Source: an uncultured Sphingobacteriaceae bacterium
GTDB lineage: Bacteria > Bacteroidota > Bacteroidia > Sphingobacteriales > Sphingobacteriaceae
Length of the DNA stretch: 39,726 nucleotides
Assembly: GCA_946480915.1 (NCBI GenBank)
Contig: CAMLLO010000039.1
Span: 1-39,726 of the forward strand
Direction: 5' to 3'
Made by a program: the position numbers and the translations under genes
Shown: positions 8,527 through 18,600 of the stretch, one piece after another
How positions within the stretch are numbered: the stretch's first letter is position 1
Layout of the letters: each line of letters opens with the position of its first letter
Notes under the pieces: generated by a model
What the model was told of the DNA's origin: nothing
The model's database searches: none
What the model saw: only the letters and a program-made list of their open reading frames with translations

Positions 8527-9462
8527 TTAGCAAAAGGCTGGTTTAAAATCGAGCTGGTCTTGCAATGCACGATAATTTTCAAATAGCTTATCGACTTCAT
8601 TTTTAACCGAAAATGTAAACTCACCGACATTACGACGTGTGTATGTAGAAATTTTCAAGCCTCTTTTTTGAAGGAAATACTTCGAAACAATTGGATATAC
8701 ATCATGCATAACATCCATATTATTAGTCAAGAAATCCTGCACCAATTGTACTTTCGTCTGCAATTCAGGATTATCGAAATTATCACATAACCATACAATC
8801 AACTCCGGGAAATAATTACCCTGAATGCAAGACAAACCTGCGCATCCTGCTTGTAAAGTTTTTACAGCATGCCCCATGTAGGCATCGTAAATACCAAAAT
8901 CTGTTCCTGCGGTTAAGGCTAATTTTTCTTTGATCTGCTCGATATCTAAGGAAGTATCTTTATGGTAAATCACCCGTCCTGTTGCAACAAAGCTTTGTAA
9001 TTGCTGTGGAGACAAAAGTCTTTTATAAGGAACCGGACATTCATAAAACCCTACCGGGATATTCGGTGTAAGATCTAAAAGCTTGAATACTCTTTCGTTG
9101 AACACATCATCCGATTCGCTTTGATCTGCCAGCAAACCATTAAGTAAAATAACAGCAGCCGTACCCGTATCGTGGACTTTTTTTACAAAATCTGCTTGTT
9201 CTGAAATTGGCCCGCCAAACGTTCCGGTAGCAACTACTGGTACAGAACCATTGGCAACTTTGATCACATGCTTAATTACCTCTATTCTTTCGTCAGCATT
9301 CAATTCAAACATTTCACTGGAAAGGCAATTGGCAAATAAGCCCTTTGCACCGGCATTTAAATACACTTCGGTAAGCGATGTCAAAGCGTTAAAATCTATA
9401 CTCCCATTATCTTTAAAAGGGGTTAGCATTACCGGAATAAATCCTTTTTGTGAATGTGCCAT
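8527..9462 (-). CDS. Dihydrodipicolinate-synthase (DapA/NAL) family aldolase or lyase
   Basis: 311 residues, the size of one (beta/alpha)8 DapA/N-acetylneuraminate-lyase subunit. Conserved features are FIPVMLTPFKDNGSIDF at the start, PVVATGTFGG in the middle, the family Tyr in VGFYECP (Tyr140) and the Schiff-base Lys in VIYHKDTS (Lys168). The substrate-carboxylate loop, usually G(S/T)TGE, reads GLFANCLSSE (41-50), so it is probably not lysine-pathway DapA. Relatives in sugar loci cleave 2-keto-3-deoxy sugar acids or sialic acid. In a galacturonate/deoxysugar locus a keto-deoxy-acid aldolase role is plausible but unproven. No signal peptide, so cytoplasmic. It is transcribed alone from a promoter with the shared element (copy C) and ends at a hairpin. 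Confidence 0.88.
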   Translation of the reverse strand: MAHSQKGFIPVMLTPFKDNGSIDFNALTSLTEVYLNAGAKGLFANCLSSEMFELNADERIEVIKHVIKVANGSVPVVATGTFGGPISEQADFVKKVHDTGTAAVILLNGLLADQSESDDVFNERVFKLLDLTPNIPVGFYECPVPYKRLLSPQQLQSFVATGRVIYHKDTSLDIEQIKEKLALTAGTDFGIYDAYMGHAVKTLQAGCAGLSCIQGNYFPELIVWLCDNFDNPELQTKVQLVQDFLTNNMDVMHDVYPIVSKYFLQKRGLKISTYTRRNVGEFTFSVKNEVDKLFENYRALQDQLDFKPAFC

Positions 9463-9574
9463 TATAAGAATGATAATATTTTACAATAGATAATTTAAGA
9501 ATAGCAAGCTGTTTTATAATTATGCCGGAAGCTTGGAGATCTTTACATGGAAAAAAGCCCCCTAAGTGGCTCAA

Positions 9575-9639
9575 CAAATATCCCTTCCCGTCCGTGTGCT
9601 TTTTTATAGCATTTTCTCCAGGTATTATAAGATATTATC
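9575..9639 (-). promoter_or_regulatory. DapA-like gene promoter with the shared element (copy C)
   Basis: The -7 box on the minus strand is GATATTTG (9575-9582), one base off TAnnTTTG. The proximal half-site TATAGCATTTTCTCC starts at 9605 (22 bp spacer) and the distal half-site TATAAGATATTATC at 9626 (43 bp spacer), both in plus-strand reading. The half-sites are 21 bp apart. The leader to the ATG at 9462 would be about 110 nt. Confidence 0.7.
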
Positions 9640-9934
9640 TTTCTTAAAACACTTTATCATAAAACTCAGGAGAACAAGGCTACTTTTTAGGACGAGACAT
9701 CTGTATGACCCGTGTAAGCATATTGTATAGACACCGTATGGATAGAATATGGATGACGAAACGATCTCCAGCGACGAAAGCTCAAGACAAGATAAGAAAT
9801 ATAAGTGAACAGGGTTTACCCTATAAGCAAAAGCAACACATACTCGCCAGTTCACATCCGATCACACCCTCTCTCAAGAGAGAAGTTAGGGCGCTTACCA
9901 ATCGTATTAGGACAAATGAACATGCAGACACCAC

Positions 9935-9978
9935 ATAAAAAAGAAGGCGTCTTATAAGTTAATTATGAGACGCCTTCT
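9935..9978 (-). terminator. Rho-independent terminator of the SusC2-SusD2 operon
   Basis: A perfect 11-bp stem AGAAGGCGTCT (9942-9952) / AGACGCCTTCT (9968-9978) with a 15-nt loop. In minus-strand sense it is followed directly by a T-run (TTTTTTAT). It lies about 90 bp after the SusD2 stop codon. Confidence 0.9.
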
Positions 9979-10064
9979 ATCAAAATTGCGGTTAATTAAA
10001 CAGCATATGCGATTCTAAACCAACATCTGCTTACAAGACGCAAGTCAATTAATTATTGATATCA

Positions 10065-12125
10065 TTAGTAACCATTATTTCCAAATTCATCTGCATTCTG
10101 AATCGTATTCAGGAAGTTAAACGGAATAGGTCTGTTGTAATGTCTGGAAGGAATAAAACTTGCAGCTGCCCTGGAATTATAAGATGCTAACCGGGTCTCA
10201 AACGCTTTATGACGTTTTAATAGGGCCCAGCGGTTAAACTCGCCACAAAGTTCGCGGGCATACTCATCAAAAACATCATTCATTGTGGCTGTATTTAACT
10301 GCATACCCGTCCCTGTATTGAAATCTGCAGGATTCCGGACTGCACGTTGGCGCAATATATTTAAATGTGCCGCAGCAGCTGCTCCGGTACCGCCTGAACG
10401 TAGAGTGGCCTCAGCAGCAATTAAATAGACTTCAGCCATACGCATCACCATAATATTACCTAGTTTTTGCTGGAAATTGCCACCCAGCCAACCGCCGTCG
10501 AAATTGTGGTTAAATTTCAGCATTGCTGGAAACAGAGTAGCCAGACCCGAGGGCTTTAATCCGTTATTTGAATTATTAGTTTTGTAGGTACCGCCTGTAG
10601 GGTCTGAAGGATCGAATAAGTCATTAATATTTACCGTTACGTAAGGGCGTGCTTGTTTATCTGTGGGGCTAAGTGGTTCTTTGCTTAAATATACGAAGAA
10701 TCTGTCTTCGTCCGGAGCCAGCGGATAGGGATGCACATTCGCATTTGGAATCTCTTTTAAATTTGCGATCGATCCCGAATGATCTCCTTTTTCCCACATT
10801 TTTGGAACGTATTGCCAGGTAGCAAAGGTAGGCGCCATTTTAGCGTTTACATCTACATAAGGGTATATTTTCTTGCCTATATGGGAGGGGTCGATACCAT
10901 ATTTGGTACACATGGCAGCGGTAAGCGTAACTGTTGCGGCACCATATGTCACTTTCGCAGGATTCGGAGCACCGCTTCCAAGACTTGCAAGTGCCTGCTC
11001 CGACGAATAATTTGTGAACGCAGTTGCAAATGTATTCTCCCATCGCTTATCATACGTTGCATTAAAGCAATTGACCAAATATTTCGTAGGTGCAACAAAC
11101 GCCTGGTTTAAACGTCCGTAATACGCATTCGAGGTATTTGAATTTACACTTCTTTTGAAAACATCTGAGGTTCCGAATGCATCATCGAACTTAGGATAAA
11201 AATGAAGGTAAAGATTGGGTTTGGTGTTACCTGTGGCTACGTTATATGAAGGGTCATAGGGATTTAATCCATAAGCTGTAAATAAAGCCTCAGCATTATT
11301 TCTGTTGTTGGCAGCGGCAAAAACCTGAGCAAAGTCAGGATACAACATCGCACCGTATGTAGCTTTATTGTTAATTAAATCTTCTGCTACTTCTTTAGCA
11401 CGGAGCCAATATGACTTACCGTCTTCAGTCAACCCCTCTCCGCCGCCCTGGGCATATACGCGGGCAAGAAGGCCAAGTGCAGCTTTCTTGGTTACACGCT
11501 GAGGATTGTTTTCAAACGGCGTTACCGGCAGATCTGCGGCCGCAGCCTTTAAGTCTGACACAATTTGAGCATAGATTTCAGGAACTTTTGCACGTGTCGG
11601 ACGTAAATTCTTAACAGGATCGTCGGTCAGAATTAAGGGAATCTCTCCAAAATTCGTTACTAAAACTGAATAGTAATACGCTCTCATCAACCTCGCTTCT
11701 GCTACCAGGATTTTGATATCATTAGCGTTACCATCCTTTAGCTGAGTGGAAAGTTGGATCGTTTTATTGCAATTGTTGATAGCCCCCCAGCCAAAATCCC
11801 ATACATTTCTCACGTGTGCAGAATTGTTTGTAAACTCTTCGTACGCCATCAGTTCCTTTACACTCGAACCATTGGCAGGAAATGTCCAAAGATCTGTCCC
11901 AAGTTCGGAAACAAGACCATAGGGCATCCCTATAAGTGACCCCCAGAGATTAGAATAAATATTGGATTGATAGGCCTTAAAACCATTAAAGTCCCTTAGT
12001 ACATTTTCTTCGGATACAGCAGCAGGGTTAAATTCCTCCAGTTTGCATGAGGGTACAGATAGTGTAATAAGTAAGCCTAATCCACACCTGTATAAAACGC
12101 TCTTTGTTGTTATGTTAATTTTCAT
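10065..12125 (-). CDS. SusD/RagB family outer-membrane glycan-binding lipoprotein (SusD2)
   Basis: 686 residues from the ATG at 12125. A longer frame starts at 12152, but the lipoprotein signal (MKINITTKSVLYRCGLGLLITLSVPSC, Cys27) argues for the internal start. It is long for a SusD protein, which is usually about 500-620 residues. Family hallmarks are ILVAEARLMRAYYYSVLVTNFGEIPLI near the N-terminus, and NIMVMRMAEVYLIAAEATLRSGG and YARELCGEFNRWALLKRHKAFE near the C-terminus, ending in RPIPFNFLNTIQNADEFGNNGY. It pairs with SusC2 upstream and is followed by a strong terminator, so the SusC2-SusD2 operon has only two genes. Substrate not determinable; the enlarged middle part (about 330-520) may carry extra glycan-contact loops. 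Confidence 0.94.
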   Translation of the reverse strand: MKINITTKSVLYRCGLGLLITLSVPSCKLEEFNPAAVSEENVLRDFNGFKAYQSNIYSNLWGSLIGMPYGLVSELGTDLWTFPANGSSVKELMAYEEFTNNSAHVRNVWDFGWGAINNCNKTIQLSTQLKDGNANDIKILVAEARLMRAYYYSVLVTNFGEIPLILTDDPVKNLRPTRAKVPEIYAQIVSDLKAAAADLPVTPFENNPQRVTKKAALGLLARVYAQGGGEGLTEDGKSYWLRAKEVAEDLINNKATYGAMLYPDFAQVFAAANNRNNAEALFTAYGLNPYDPSYNVATGNTKPNLYLHFYPKFDDAFGTSDVFKRSVNSNTSNAYYGRLNQAFVAPTKYLVNCFNATYDKRWENTFATAFTNYSSEQALASLGSGAPNPAKVTYGAATVTLTAAMCTKYGIDPSHIGKKIYPYVDVNAKMAPTFATWQYVPKMWEKGDHSGSIANLKEIPNANVHPYPLAPDEDRFFVYLSKEPLSPTDKQARPYVTVNINDLFDPSDPTGGTYKTNNSNNGLKPSGLATLFPAMLKFNHNFDGGWLGGNFQQKLGNIMVMRMAEVYLIAAEATLRSGGTGAAAAAHLNILRQRAVRNPADFNTGTGMQLNTATMNDVFDEYARELCGEFNRWALLKRHKAFETRLASYNSRAAASFIPSRHYNRPIPFNFLNTIQNADEFGNNGY

Positions 12126-12215
12126 GTGTTTATTTTTTATCGGTTTAACCATAGACTGCGAACTGGTTTATAAAATCACCTCGTTCGCCTGTTTCTGGCT
12201 TCTAAGATCTAATTG

Positions 12216-15200
12216 TTAAAACGTTACATTTAAGCCTACCACAACCTGTTTAGTTAATGGATAATCCAGTTCACCGTTCATTTCAGGGTCATACTGCTTT
12301 AACAGATCATTTTTTGCAACCACCAAAGGATTAGTAACAGTGGCATACAAACGCATTCTCTGCATAGACACTTTCTGAATTATGTTTTTGGGTAAACTGT
12401 AACCAAGAGTAATGTTTTTGATTTTAAAGAATGAACCGTCGACATAACTAAGACCGGAGAATCCTGTCATTGTTGAAGGCGCTGCTTCATAATTCATTGC
12501 AGGAAACTCGTTGGACGGATTCTCTGGCGTCCAGTAGTTAAAATGTTCAGGAAAGGTTCTCGATGGACTCGCATTGATCGCAAATGCACTTGGCTGGTAC
12601 CATCCCATCATAGTGTAGTTGATTGTTTGCCCCCATCTGAAATAAGTATATACACCCAAATCAAAGCCTTTGTATTTAAAGTTATTTTGGAAGCCCAAGG
12701 ACCAGTCAGGGGTATTATGGCCCACAATCTGAAAATCGTTGTTGCCATAGTTATATTTTGAATTGGCAGCCGTAAGAGCAGAATTGTATTTTTGAGCTTC
12801 GGCAAGATTTGTATAATAATACGTTTCTGTACCATCTGCAGCTTGTTTTACAAATACTCCAGCCCCAACTCGGCTCATTCCCGGAACATTTACTTTTAAA
12901 TCGCCCGGCTTTTTACTGAACACTGCGGCATCAGCTTCTTCACCGATCTGCCAAACTCCGTCTAACTTATAATTGCGGAAAGAAGCAATTGGTTCACCAA
13001 TTGTAAGTGAGTAATTCCCAGGAACGCGATTTTCACCTCCGGTTACATTATTAGTAATGTTATTAGCTGTTCCTCCTGTTAATTTTACAATTTTCTCTCT
13101 GTTTCGTGCAAAAGCAATAGCTGAACTCCATTCGAAACTTTTAGAAACTATATTTCGTGTATTCAATGTAAGTTCTATACCCTTATTATTAGTTTCAGCC
13201 ACGTTAATGTTGGTTTGATAAGGAACACCCGGTAAATACGTTCCGTAAATTGCAGGCGAGGTAACGTTATAAATAACTCCATCCGTATTGGTATTATAAT
13301 AATCTAAAGCTAAATCTATTCGATTTTTGAATAGTCCGGCATCTATACCCACATTTGTGCTTTTTGATTTCTCCCATCTTAAATCCGCGTTAGTGATATA
13401 GGGTGAATTACGATAAATGGGGTGGATCACACCACCCAGAGACATGTCTCTGCTCTCCATATTTTGAACAGAACTGTACGGAGGGATACTGGCTGCCCCT
13501 GTGACACCCCAACTAGCACGAAGTTTCAGATTATTCAACCAATCTTTGGTGCCGGCCATAAAGTTTTCGTCCGAAATTCTCCAGCCTGCCGAAAGTGCGG
13601 GGAAGTTATCCCATTGGTTGTCTTTGTATAATGCTGATGCCCCGTCGCGGCGCAGGGAAGCCGAAAAAAGGTACTTACCTAAAAAAGAATAGTTTACGCG
13701 TCCCATCAGTCCTAAAGTTTTCTCCATCACATAATTTGATGTAGCGCCGGTATTGTCCTGACCCTGGAAATTGTACCACATGAAATTGTTGGATGTAATG
13801 TTTGTTTGATCCATTTGGGTCCCTGTAGTCTGTCTATGATACCAGGAAGTGACACCGGTAAAGGATAAATCGTGCTTATCAGCCAGATGTAAATTGTAGG
13901 TCAGGATATTCTCCCAGCGATATTGCTGAGTACGATTTTGATCGATTTGAGCTCTGGCAACATTAGAGTTATTATAAGTGTAAGCGACAGAACCTATACC
14001 ATCAAAGCGATAGGTGTTGGCATAATTAAGCTGCGCACTGGCACGAGTCAAAAAGGTTAAGCCCTTTAGTGGCCTGATCTCTATATACGGATTGATCATT
14101 AAATTCGTATTATTCTGTACGTTTCCATACACACCAGGCTGATAGTTAAGTAGAAGATTGTATACGTTGTTGCCCAGATCCGGATTGAGCGATCCATCGG
14201 CCCTGTAAGGTCTCACAAGCGGGTCTGTAACCAATGCGTTTTCTAATTTATCCTGAGCCCTGTCTCTGTCTACGTACGAGCCCTGAAGGTTACTTCCGAT
14301 TGAAAGCCATTTCCTGATTTTATGGTCAAGACGCATGGTTGACGAATATAGTTTATACTGATCGCCAGTATACTGACCTTTTTCGTCGGTAACGTTGAAC
14401 GAAATATATCCTTTAGTTACTTCATTGCCACCCGAAACACCCAGGCTATAATTCTGCGTGCCCGCGTGATCCCGTAAAAATACGTCTGCCCAATCTACAA
14501 ACTGGCCCTCCTGGAACGTCTGATATCTGGTAGCACCAAAGATCTTTTCATCATCGGCAGGAGACTGCCAAAGCGCCCCTGTCGTTGTCCATTTTTGGGC
14601 CGTAGCATCGTATATATATTTATAAGCATCGCGTTTAGCCTCTAAATAGGATTGCCCCGTGCGCATTTTCGGTGTAACCGAAAACCCGTTATAACCATAA
14701 TACGAGTTAAAATCAATATTTAATTTTCCGGCTTTTCCGCTTTTTGTAGTGATAATAATGACCCCATTTGCTCCCTCCGAACCATAAACAGCGGTAGAAG
14801 AAGCATCTTTTAACACCTCGATAGATTCAATATCATTCGGATTAAGTGTCTCGTAGTCCCCTGGCAAACCATTAATGATAAACAAGGGCGCTCCATCTGC
14901 CCTGATAGACCTGTTACCACGTAATTGAATATTCACTCCTTCTCCAGGTTGCCCTGACGAACGGGAAATATCCAAACCGGCCACTCTTCCCTGTAGTGAT
15001 TCCATAGGGTTCGGACCCGGCCTGGCGGTAATTTGCTCAGGTTTTACCGACACAACAGATCCTGTAAGATCGCGCCTTTTCGTGGTACCATACCCCACCA
15101 CTACTACTTCGTTTAGAGAATTATCACCTGGTTGAAGTTTAATGTTCAATGCGGCATTCTCATCAACCACTCTTAGCTCCGTCGCTACATACCCAATAAA

Positions 15201-15416
15201 ACTTATCACTAACACATCGCCTTTTACAGCATTGATGATAAATGATCCGTTCTGATCAGTAACAGCCGAGTTACTGGTGCCTTTCACTTTAACAGTTGCT
15301 CCAGGGAGGGGCTCATTATCATCTGCACTGAAAACCCTTCCGCTGACCTTAGGGGTTTGAGCCTGAACTGTAATTTGCAATAACAGCAAAAAAAGAAAAA
15401 ATAGAGATTGTTTCAT
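12216..15416 (-). CDS. SusC/RagA TonB-linked outer-membrane transporter (SusC2)
   Basis: 1066 residues. Signal peptide to about residue 20 (MKQSLFFLFLLLLQITVQAQ), carboxypeptidase-regulatory-like domain (about 24-95, SGRVFSADDNEPLPGATVKVKGT), TonB-box-like NEVVVVGYGTTKRRDLTGSV, plug with LFIINGLPGDYETLNPNDIESIEVLKDASSTAVYGSEGANGVIIITT, then the beta-barrel ending VVVGLNVTF. No STN domain, so it should not signal to a FecR protein. It heads a two-gene operon with SusD2 and has a candidate promoter (copy E) about 185 bp upstream, between it and the GH2 gene. The DLTGSV stretch after the TonB box is typical of this receptor class. Confidence 0.95.
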   Translation of the reverse strand: MKQSLFFLFLLLLQITVQAQTPKVSGRVFSADDNEPLPGATVKVKGTSNSAVTDQNGSFIINAVKGDVLVISFIGYVATELRVVDENAALNIKLQPGDNSLNEVVVVGYGTTKRRDLTGSVVSVKPEQITARPGPNPMESLQGRVAGLDISRSSGQPGEGVNIQLRGNRSIRADGAPLFIINGLPGDYETLNPNDIESIEVLKDASSTAVYGSEGANGVIIITTKSGKAGKLNIDFNSYYGYNGFSVTPKMRTGQSYLEAKRDAYKYIYDATAQKWTTTGALWQSPADDEKIFGATRYQTFQEGQFVDWADVFLRDHAGTQNYSLGVSGGNEVTKGYISFNVTDEKGQYTGDQYKLYSSTMRLDHKIRKWLSIGSNLQGSYVDRDRAQDKLENALVTDPLVRPYRADGSLNPDLGNNVYNLLLNYQPGVYGNVQNNTNLMINPYIEIRPLKGLTFLTRASAQLNYANTYRFDGIGSVAYTYNNSNVARAQIDQNRTQQYRWENILTYNLHLADKHDLSFTGVTSWYHRQTTGTQMDQTNITSNNFMWYNFQGQDNTGATSNYVMEKTLGLMGRVNYSFLGKYLFSASLRRDGASALYKDNQWDNFPALSAGWRISDENFMAGTKDWLNNLKLRASWGVTGAASIPPYSSVQNMESRDMSLGGVIHPIYRNSPYITNADLRWEKSKSTNVGIDAGLFKNRIDLALDYYNTNTDGVIYNVTSPAIYGTYLPGVPYQTNINVAETNNKGIELTLNTRNIVSKSFEWSSAIAFARNREKIVKLTGGTANNITNNVTGGENRVPGNYSLTIGEPIASFRNYKLDGVWQIGEEADAAVFSKKPGDLKVNVPGMSRVGAGVFVKQAADGTETYYYTNLAEAQKYNSALTAANSKYNYGNNDFQIVGHNTPDWSLGFQNNFKYKGFDLGVYTYFRWGQTINYTMMGWYQPSAFAINASPSRTFPEHFNYWTPENPSNEFPAMNYEAAPSTMTGFSGLSYVDGSFFKIKNITLGYSLPKNIIQKVSMQRMRLYATVTNPLVVAKNDLLKQYDPEMNGELDYPLTKQVVVGLNVTF

Positions 15417-15603
15417 ATGTTTTTTGGTTAATTAAAGGCATTAAATTGTTTGTAATCAGGTTAAAATAGAGGCAATAGATTTCCCATTAAAATGCATTTC
15501 AACATTTTTTCAATTCATTATTACTTAATCGTTAATGTTTAATATCTAGAATAACTAGCATTGGTTTATAATTGGAAATGACATTCTAAATGCTATTTCA
15601 TAT

Positions 15604-15668
15604 CTAATTTAAGGGATATAACACTGGGTCAATTCCTTGTTCTTAGCATTTCTTTATAGGATCCTACC
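15604..15668 (-). promoter_or_regulatory. SusC2 promoter with a partial shared element (copy E)
   Basis: The distal half-site is very good (TATAGGATCCTACC, 15655-15668, plus-strand reading; with the next bases it matches copy A closely). It is exactly 43 bp from a -7-like TAAATTAG (15604-15611, minus strand; one mismatch to TAnnTTTG). The proximal half-site at the expected place (from 15634) is not recognisable. Leader to the ATG about 185 nt. Confidence 0.55.
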
Positions 15669-15692
15669 ATTACCCTATTTGTATCGATATTA

Positions 15693-18600
15693 TTACTGTA
15701 CATCCAGTGCATCAATACTTACACCCCCGGCCTCTTCAGATATTATACGCACCTTATAGGTTCCGGCGTTGATCATCGTTCCGGTATTGGTGGTAAAATA
15801 ATTCCACTTGCCTTCTTTGGTCGGCGCCATATCAAACGTTTCGGCAGGTTTCATCACAGTACCATCAACAGCTAAAACCTCAATTCTGGCTTTTAAGATC
15901 TTCTGAAAAGGATTATGATATTTCACGGTTAAGGAATAAGTATCTGCCACACCCGTGTTTATAGTAAACTCAAGCACATCGCCGGAAGGTTTTTTAAATA
16001 TTACGCGCTCTCGGCCCATAAGCACTTCCTTGCTGAGACCATTCCCTAAAAATGCAGCTTCAACTGATTTGTATGAAGTTACTTTTTTAAGATCATGAGC
16101 CGGTTCGAGATTTGATGCCGGCACAACTGCTATGGTATATGTCTGACCCTTTAATGCACCTCCAAAACTCACCTCTTCTCCTTTTAAATAGCGCTTTCTA
16201 TAGACTTGAAATGTTTGATTTTTTGAATTGGAAATATGAGTTTTGGTATCTTCATACCCGATCAGCGGATCTTTATTACCAGATGGACTAAGCCCAACGA
16301 AAACGTCCCCATCTGTGGCAACCTTAAATGACTCCGTCTCACCTGTCTTAACCGAAGATGTTTTGATCCACTCTGCTCCAAAAAGATTCGATGGTAAAGA
16401 AGTGAATGCAGCATCAGAATTCTCGAACTGTTTATCACCTGTATCCATCCATGTTTGCAGAGACCAGGTTTTTGGCAACCCTGCATCCGATACAATGATC
16501 GACTTGGATGAAGGTGCGGCGACGATATTCTTATCTGTACTGGCGATAGCAATGGCAGATATAACAGCCTGTCCGGCTTTTATATTAGGGAAGGAAACGA
16601 CTAATTTCCCGCCCTTTACGCTCACTTTCACCGACTTCTTTAGGGCAACATCATGTCCTGCTTCTTTCCATATATCCAGGTCCTTAATAAGAGTCTGATT
16701 ATTTACCGCAACATCAAAAAGTCGCATAGCAGAACAATCCATTCCTCCGCCGGTACCTAGCCATGGCTCATTAAAATAAAGCTCTACCAGATATTCGCCG
16801 TCAGGTACAGGGAATTCATAATTGAGCTTGTGTAATCCGTAACGGAAATCCTGGAAAAGCTTCCAGTCTGACGTACCTTTTATCGGATCATGTGTTCGGC
16901 GCTGACTGGCATAAAAGGCAGGTGTTCCCGGAAAATCTTTTGTCCATGAGTTAGAGCCCCAGGTTTTATCAGAACTCTGCTGGCGGTCTGCCAACCATAT
17001 ATTTCCCTGCGCATCAATATAATCAGGGCCACCACAATTAACCCGATACAGGTAATTATAATTAGATTGAGGGGCAGTTAGAGGTTTTGCATCCTTTAAA
17101 AACGCATCATAATGTGGGGCCTTCGGCAGATGATGTAAAACGATATAATCTTTCGCTACTTCCTTTCCATGCACATATCCTTTAGCATACAATACATTAT
17201 AATTTATATTTACATTATCCCATTGAAAGTGGGTTCCGATGCCCTCCCGTTTCCTTCTGCCGAGGGATACATGATCCACATCATTGAAAAGCTCTACTTC
17301 ATCACAATTGGAATAAACGGTAATGCTATCCTTTTTCCCCGTGTTTATCCACCTGTCGGGCCAGGTATGCGAAACGATATAAACCATCGGTTCTGTTTCT
17401 TTCGGAGCATAGTTTGCACGAAACATGTAAAACACATCCAGGGGCTCTTCCCAGGGAGTGAGTAAGCCTTTATAATTTACGGGGCCTATCCGGTCCAGCT
17501 CACGCAATCCCTCACCTCCCTGAACCCTGCCTGGATTATCGTGCGAACTAAACAACCAAAAGAAATGGCCGGTTGTCCTGTCTTTTGCTGATTCTGCGAG
17601 TCTGACTTTCATTTCCATTAACTGAGTCATCCGATCTTCACTATACGCACCGTTTTGAACGAAAGGTCCTTCGGTATGCAGATCCAGCGTTCGCCATGCG
17701 CCATACTCGCCGACTAATACCTGGCGCTCAACATCTTTATCATAGGTTTTAGGGTCACCGCCATAAGTTCCGGTCCAGTTTTGCGGCACATCCCAGTCGG
17801 TTCCCTTTCCCCCATTACAGGTGGTTACCAGGCGCTGTGAAGATGCCGTTGGATCCATACTTCGGATCAATTCCGTGCATTCTCGAGCAAAATCCTCAGG
17901 TAAAGTGCTTTCATTTTCTAAGCCCCATAAAACTATCGACGGACTGTTGCGACGCTCTTTTACCCAATCCACCAACAGCTCTTTAAAATTTTTTCTAAAT
18001 TCAGGAGTATCGTACCAAACGTGGGCAGCCATTTGTGTCCACCATAAAATTCCGAGTTTATCCCAATATTCCTGGTACCGCAAATTATGTGGCTGGTGAG
18101 CATCGCGGAAAGCGTTAAAGCCTGCAGCTTTCATCTGCATAACTCTGGATCGGATTTGTGCTGCAGTAAAAGCGTGACTTTGGCCAAGCAGGTGCTCATA
18201 CTCAGCAATTCCATTGATAAACACCGGCTTTCCGTTTAGAAAAAACTGTTTTTGATTGCTTTTTCCAATCGGCCAGCTAATCCAGCGAATACCGTAAGGG
18301 GTAGTTAATTGGTCAATGGTTTTTCCATTCTCCCTTATAGTAGTAACCACAGAATACAGATATGGATCTTCAATAGACCATAAACGAGCATTTTTTAAGT
18401 CAGGAGTTTTTTGCGAGATTTTTACGATCCCTCCGGGAGCAATTTTTTGCTGATTCTGAACTTCAGCCAGCTTAACACCCTCTTTGCTTACTATTTGCGT
18501 TGAAACGGTGATGGCTCGAACTTTCTTTCCATAGTTCTTTAGTTCTGTACTGAAATTAAGTGTCGCCGATTTTTCAGTAACAGTTGTATCATTCCAGATA

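Larger units (their letters stand above)
9463..10064. other. 602-bp intergenic region between the DapA-like gene and SusD2
   Basis: It holds the DapA-like promoter (copy C, 9575-9639) and the SusD2 terminator (9935-9978). Two overlapping frames on opposite strands (9625-9855 minus, 9705-9938 plus) have no recognisable domain or start context; I read this part as non-coding. Near 9551-9571, a short AGCC/GGCT stem followed in minus sense by six T lies just after the predicted transcript start of the DapA-like gene. Confidence 0.55.

Noticed and set aside
9625..9938. Two overlapping small frames on opposite strands (76 codons minus, 77 codons plus) in the DapA-like/SusD2 gap
   Set aside because: No domain, no leader signal and no promoter or spacing that fits; the stretch also contains the copy C promoter.
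15641..15668. TTAGCATTTC next to the copy E distal half-site as its proximal half-site
   Set aside because: It is only 13 bp from the distal half-site instead of 21, so it does not fit the geometry; copy E was reported as a partial element.
16243..16698. 151-codon plus-strand frame inside the GH2 gene
   Set aside because: Antisense to a well-formed C-terminal region of the GH2 protein; no domain and no signal of its own.
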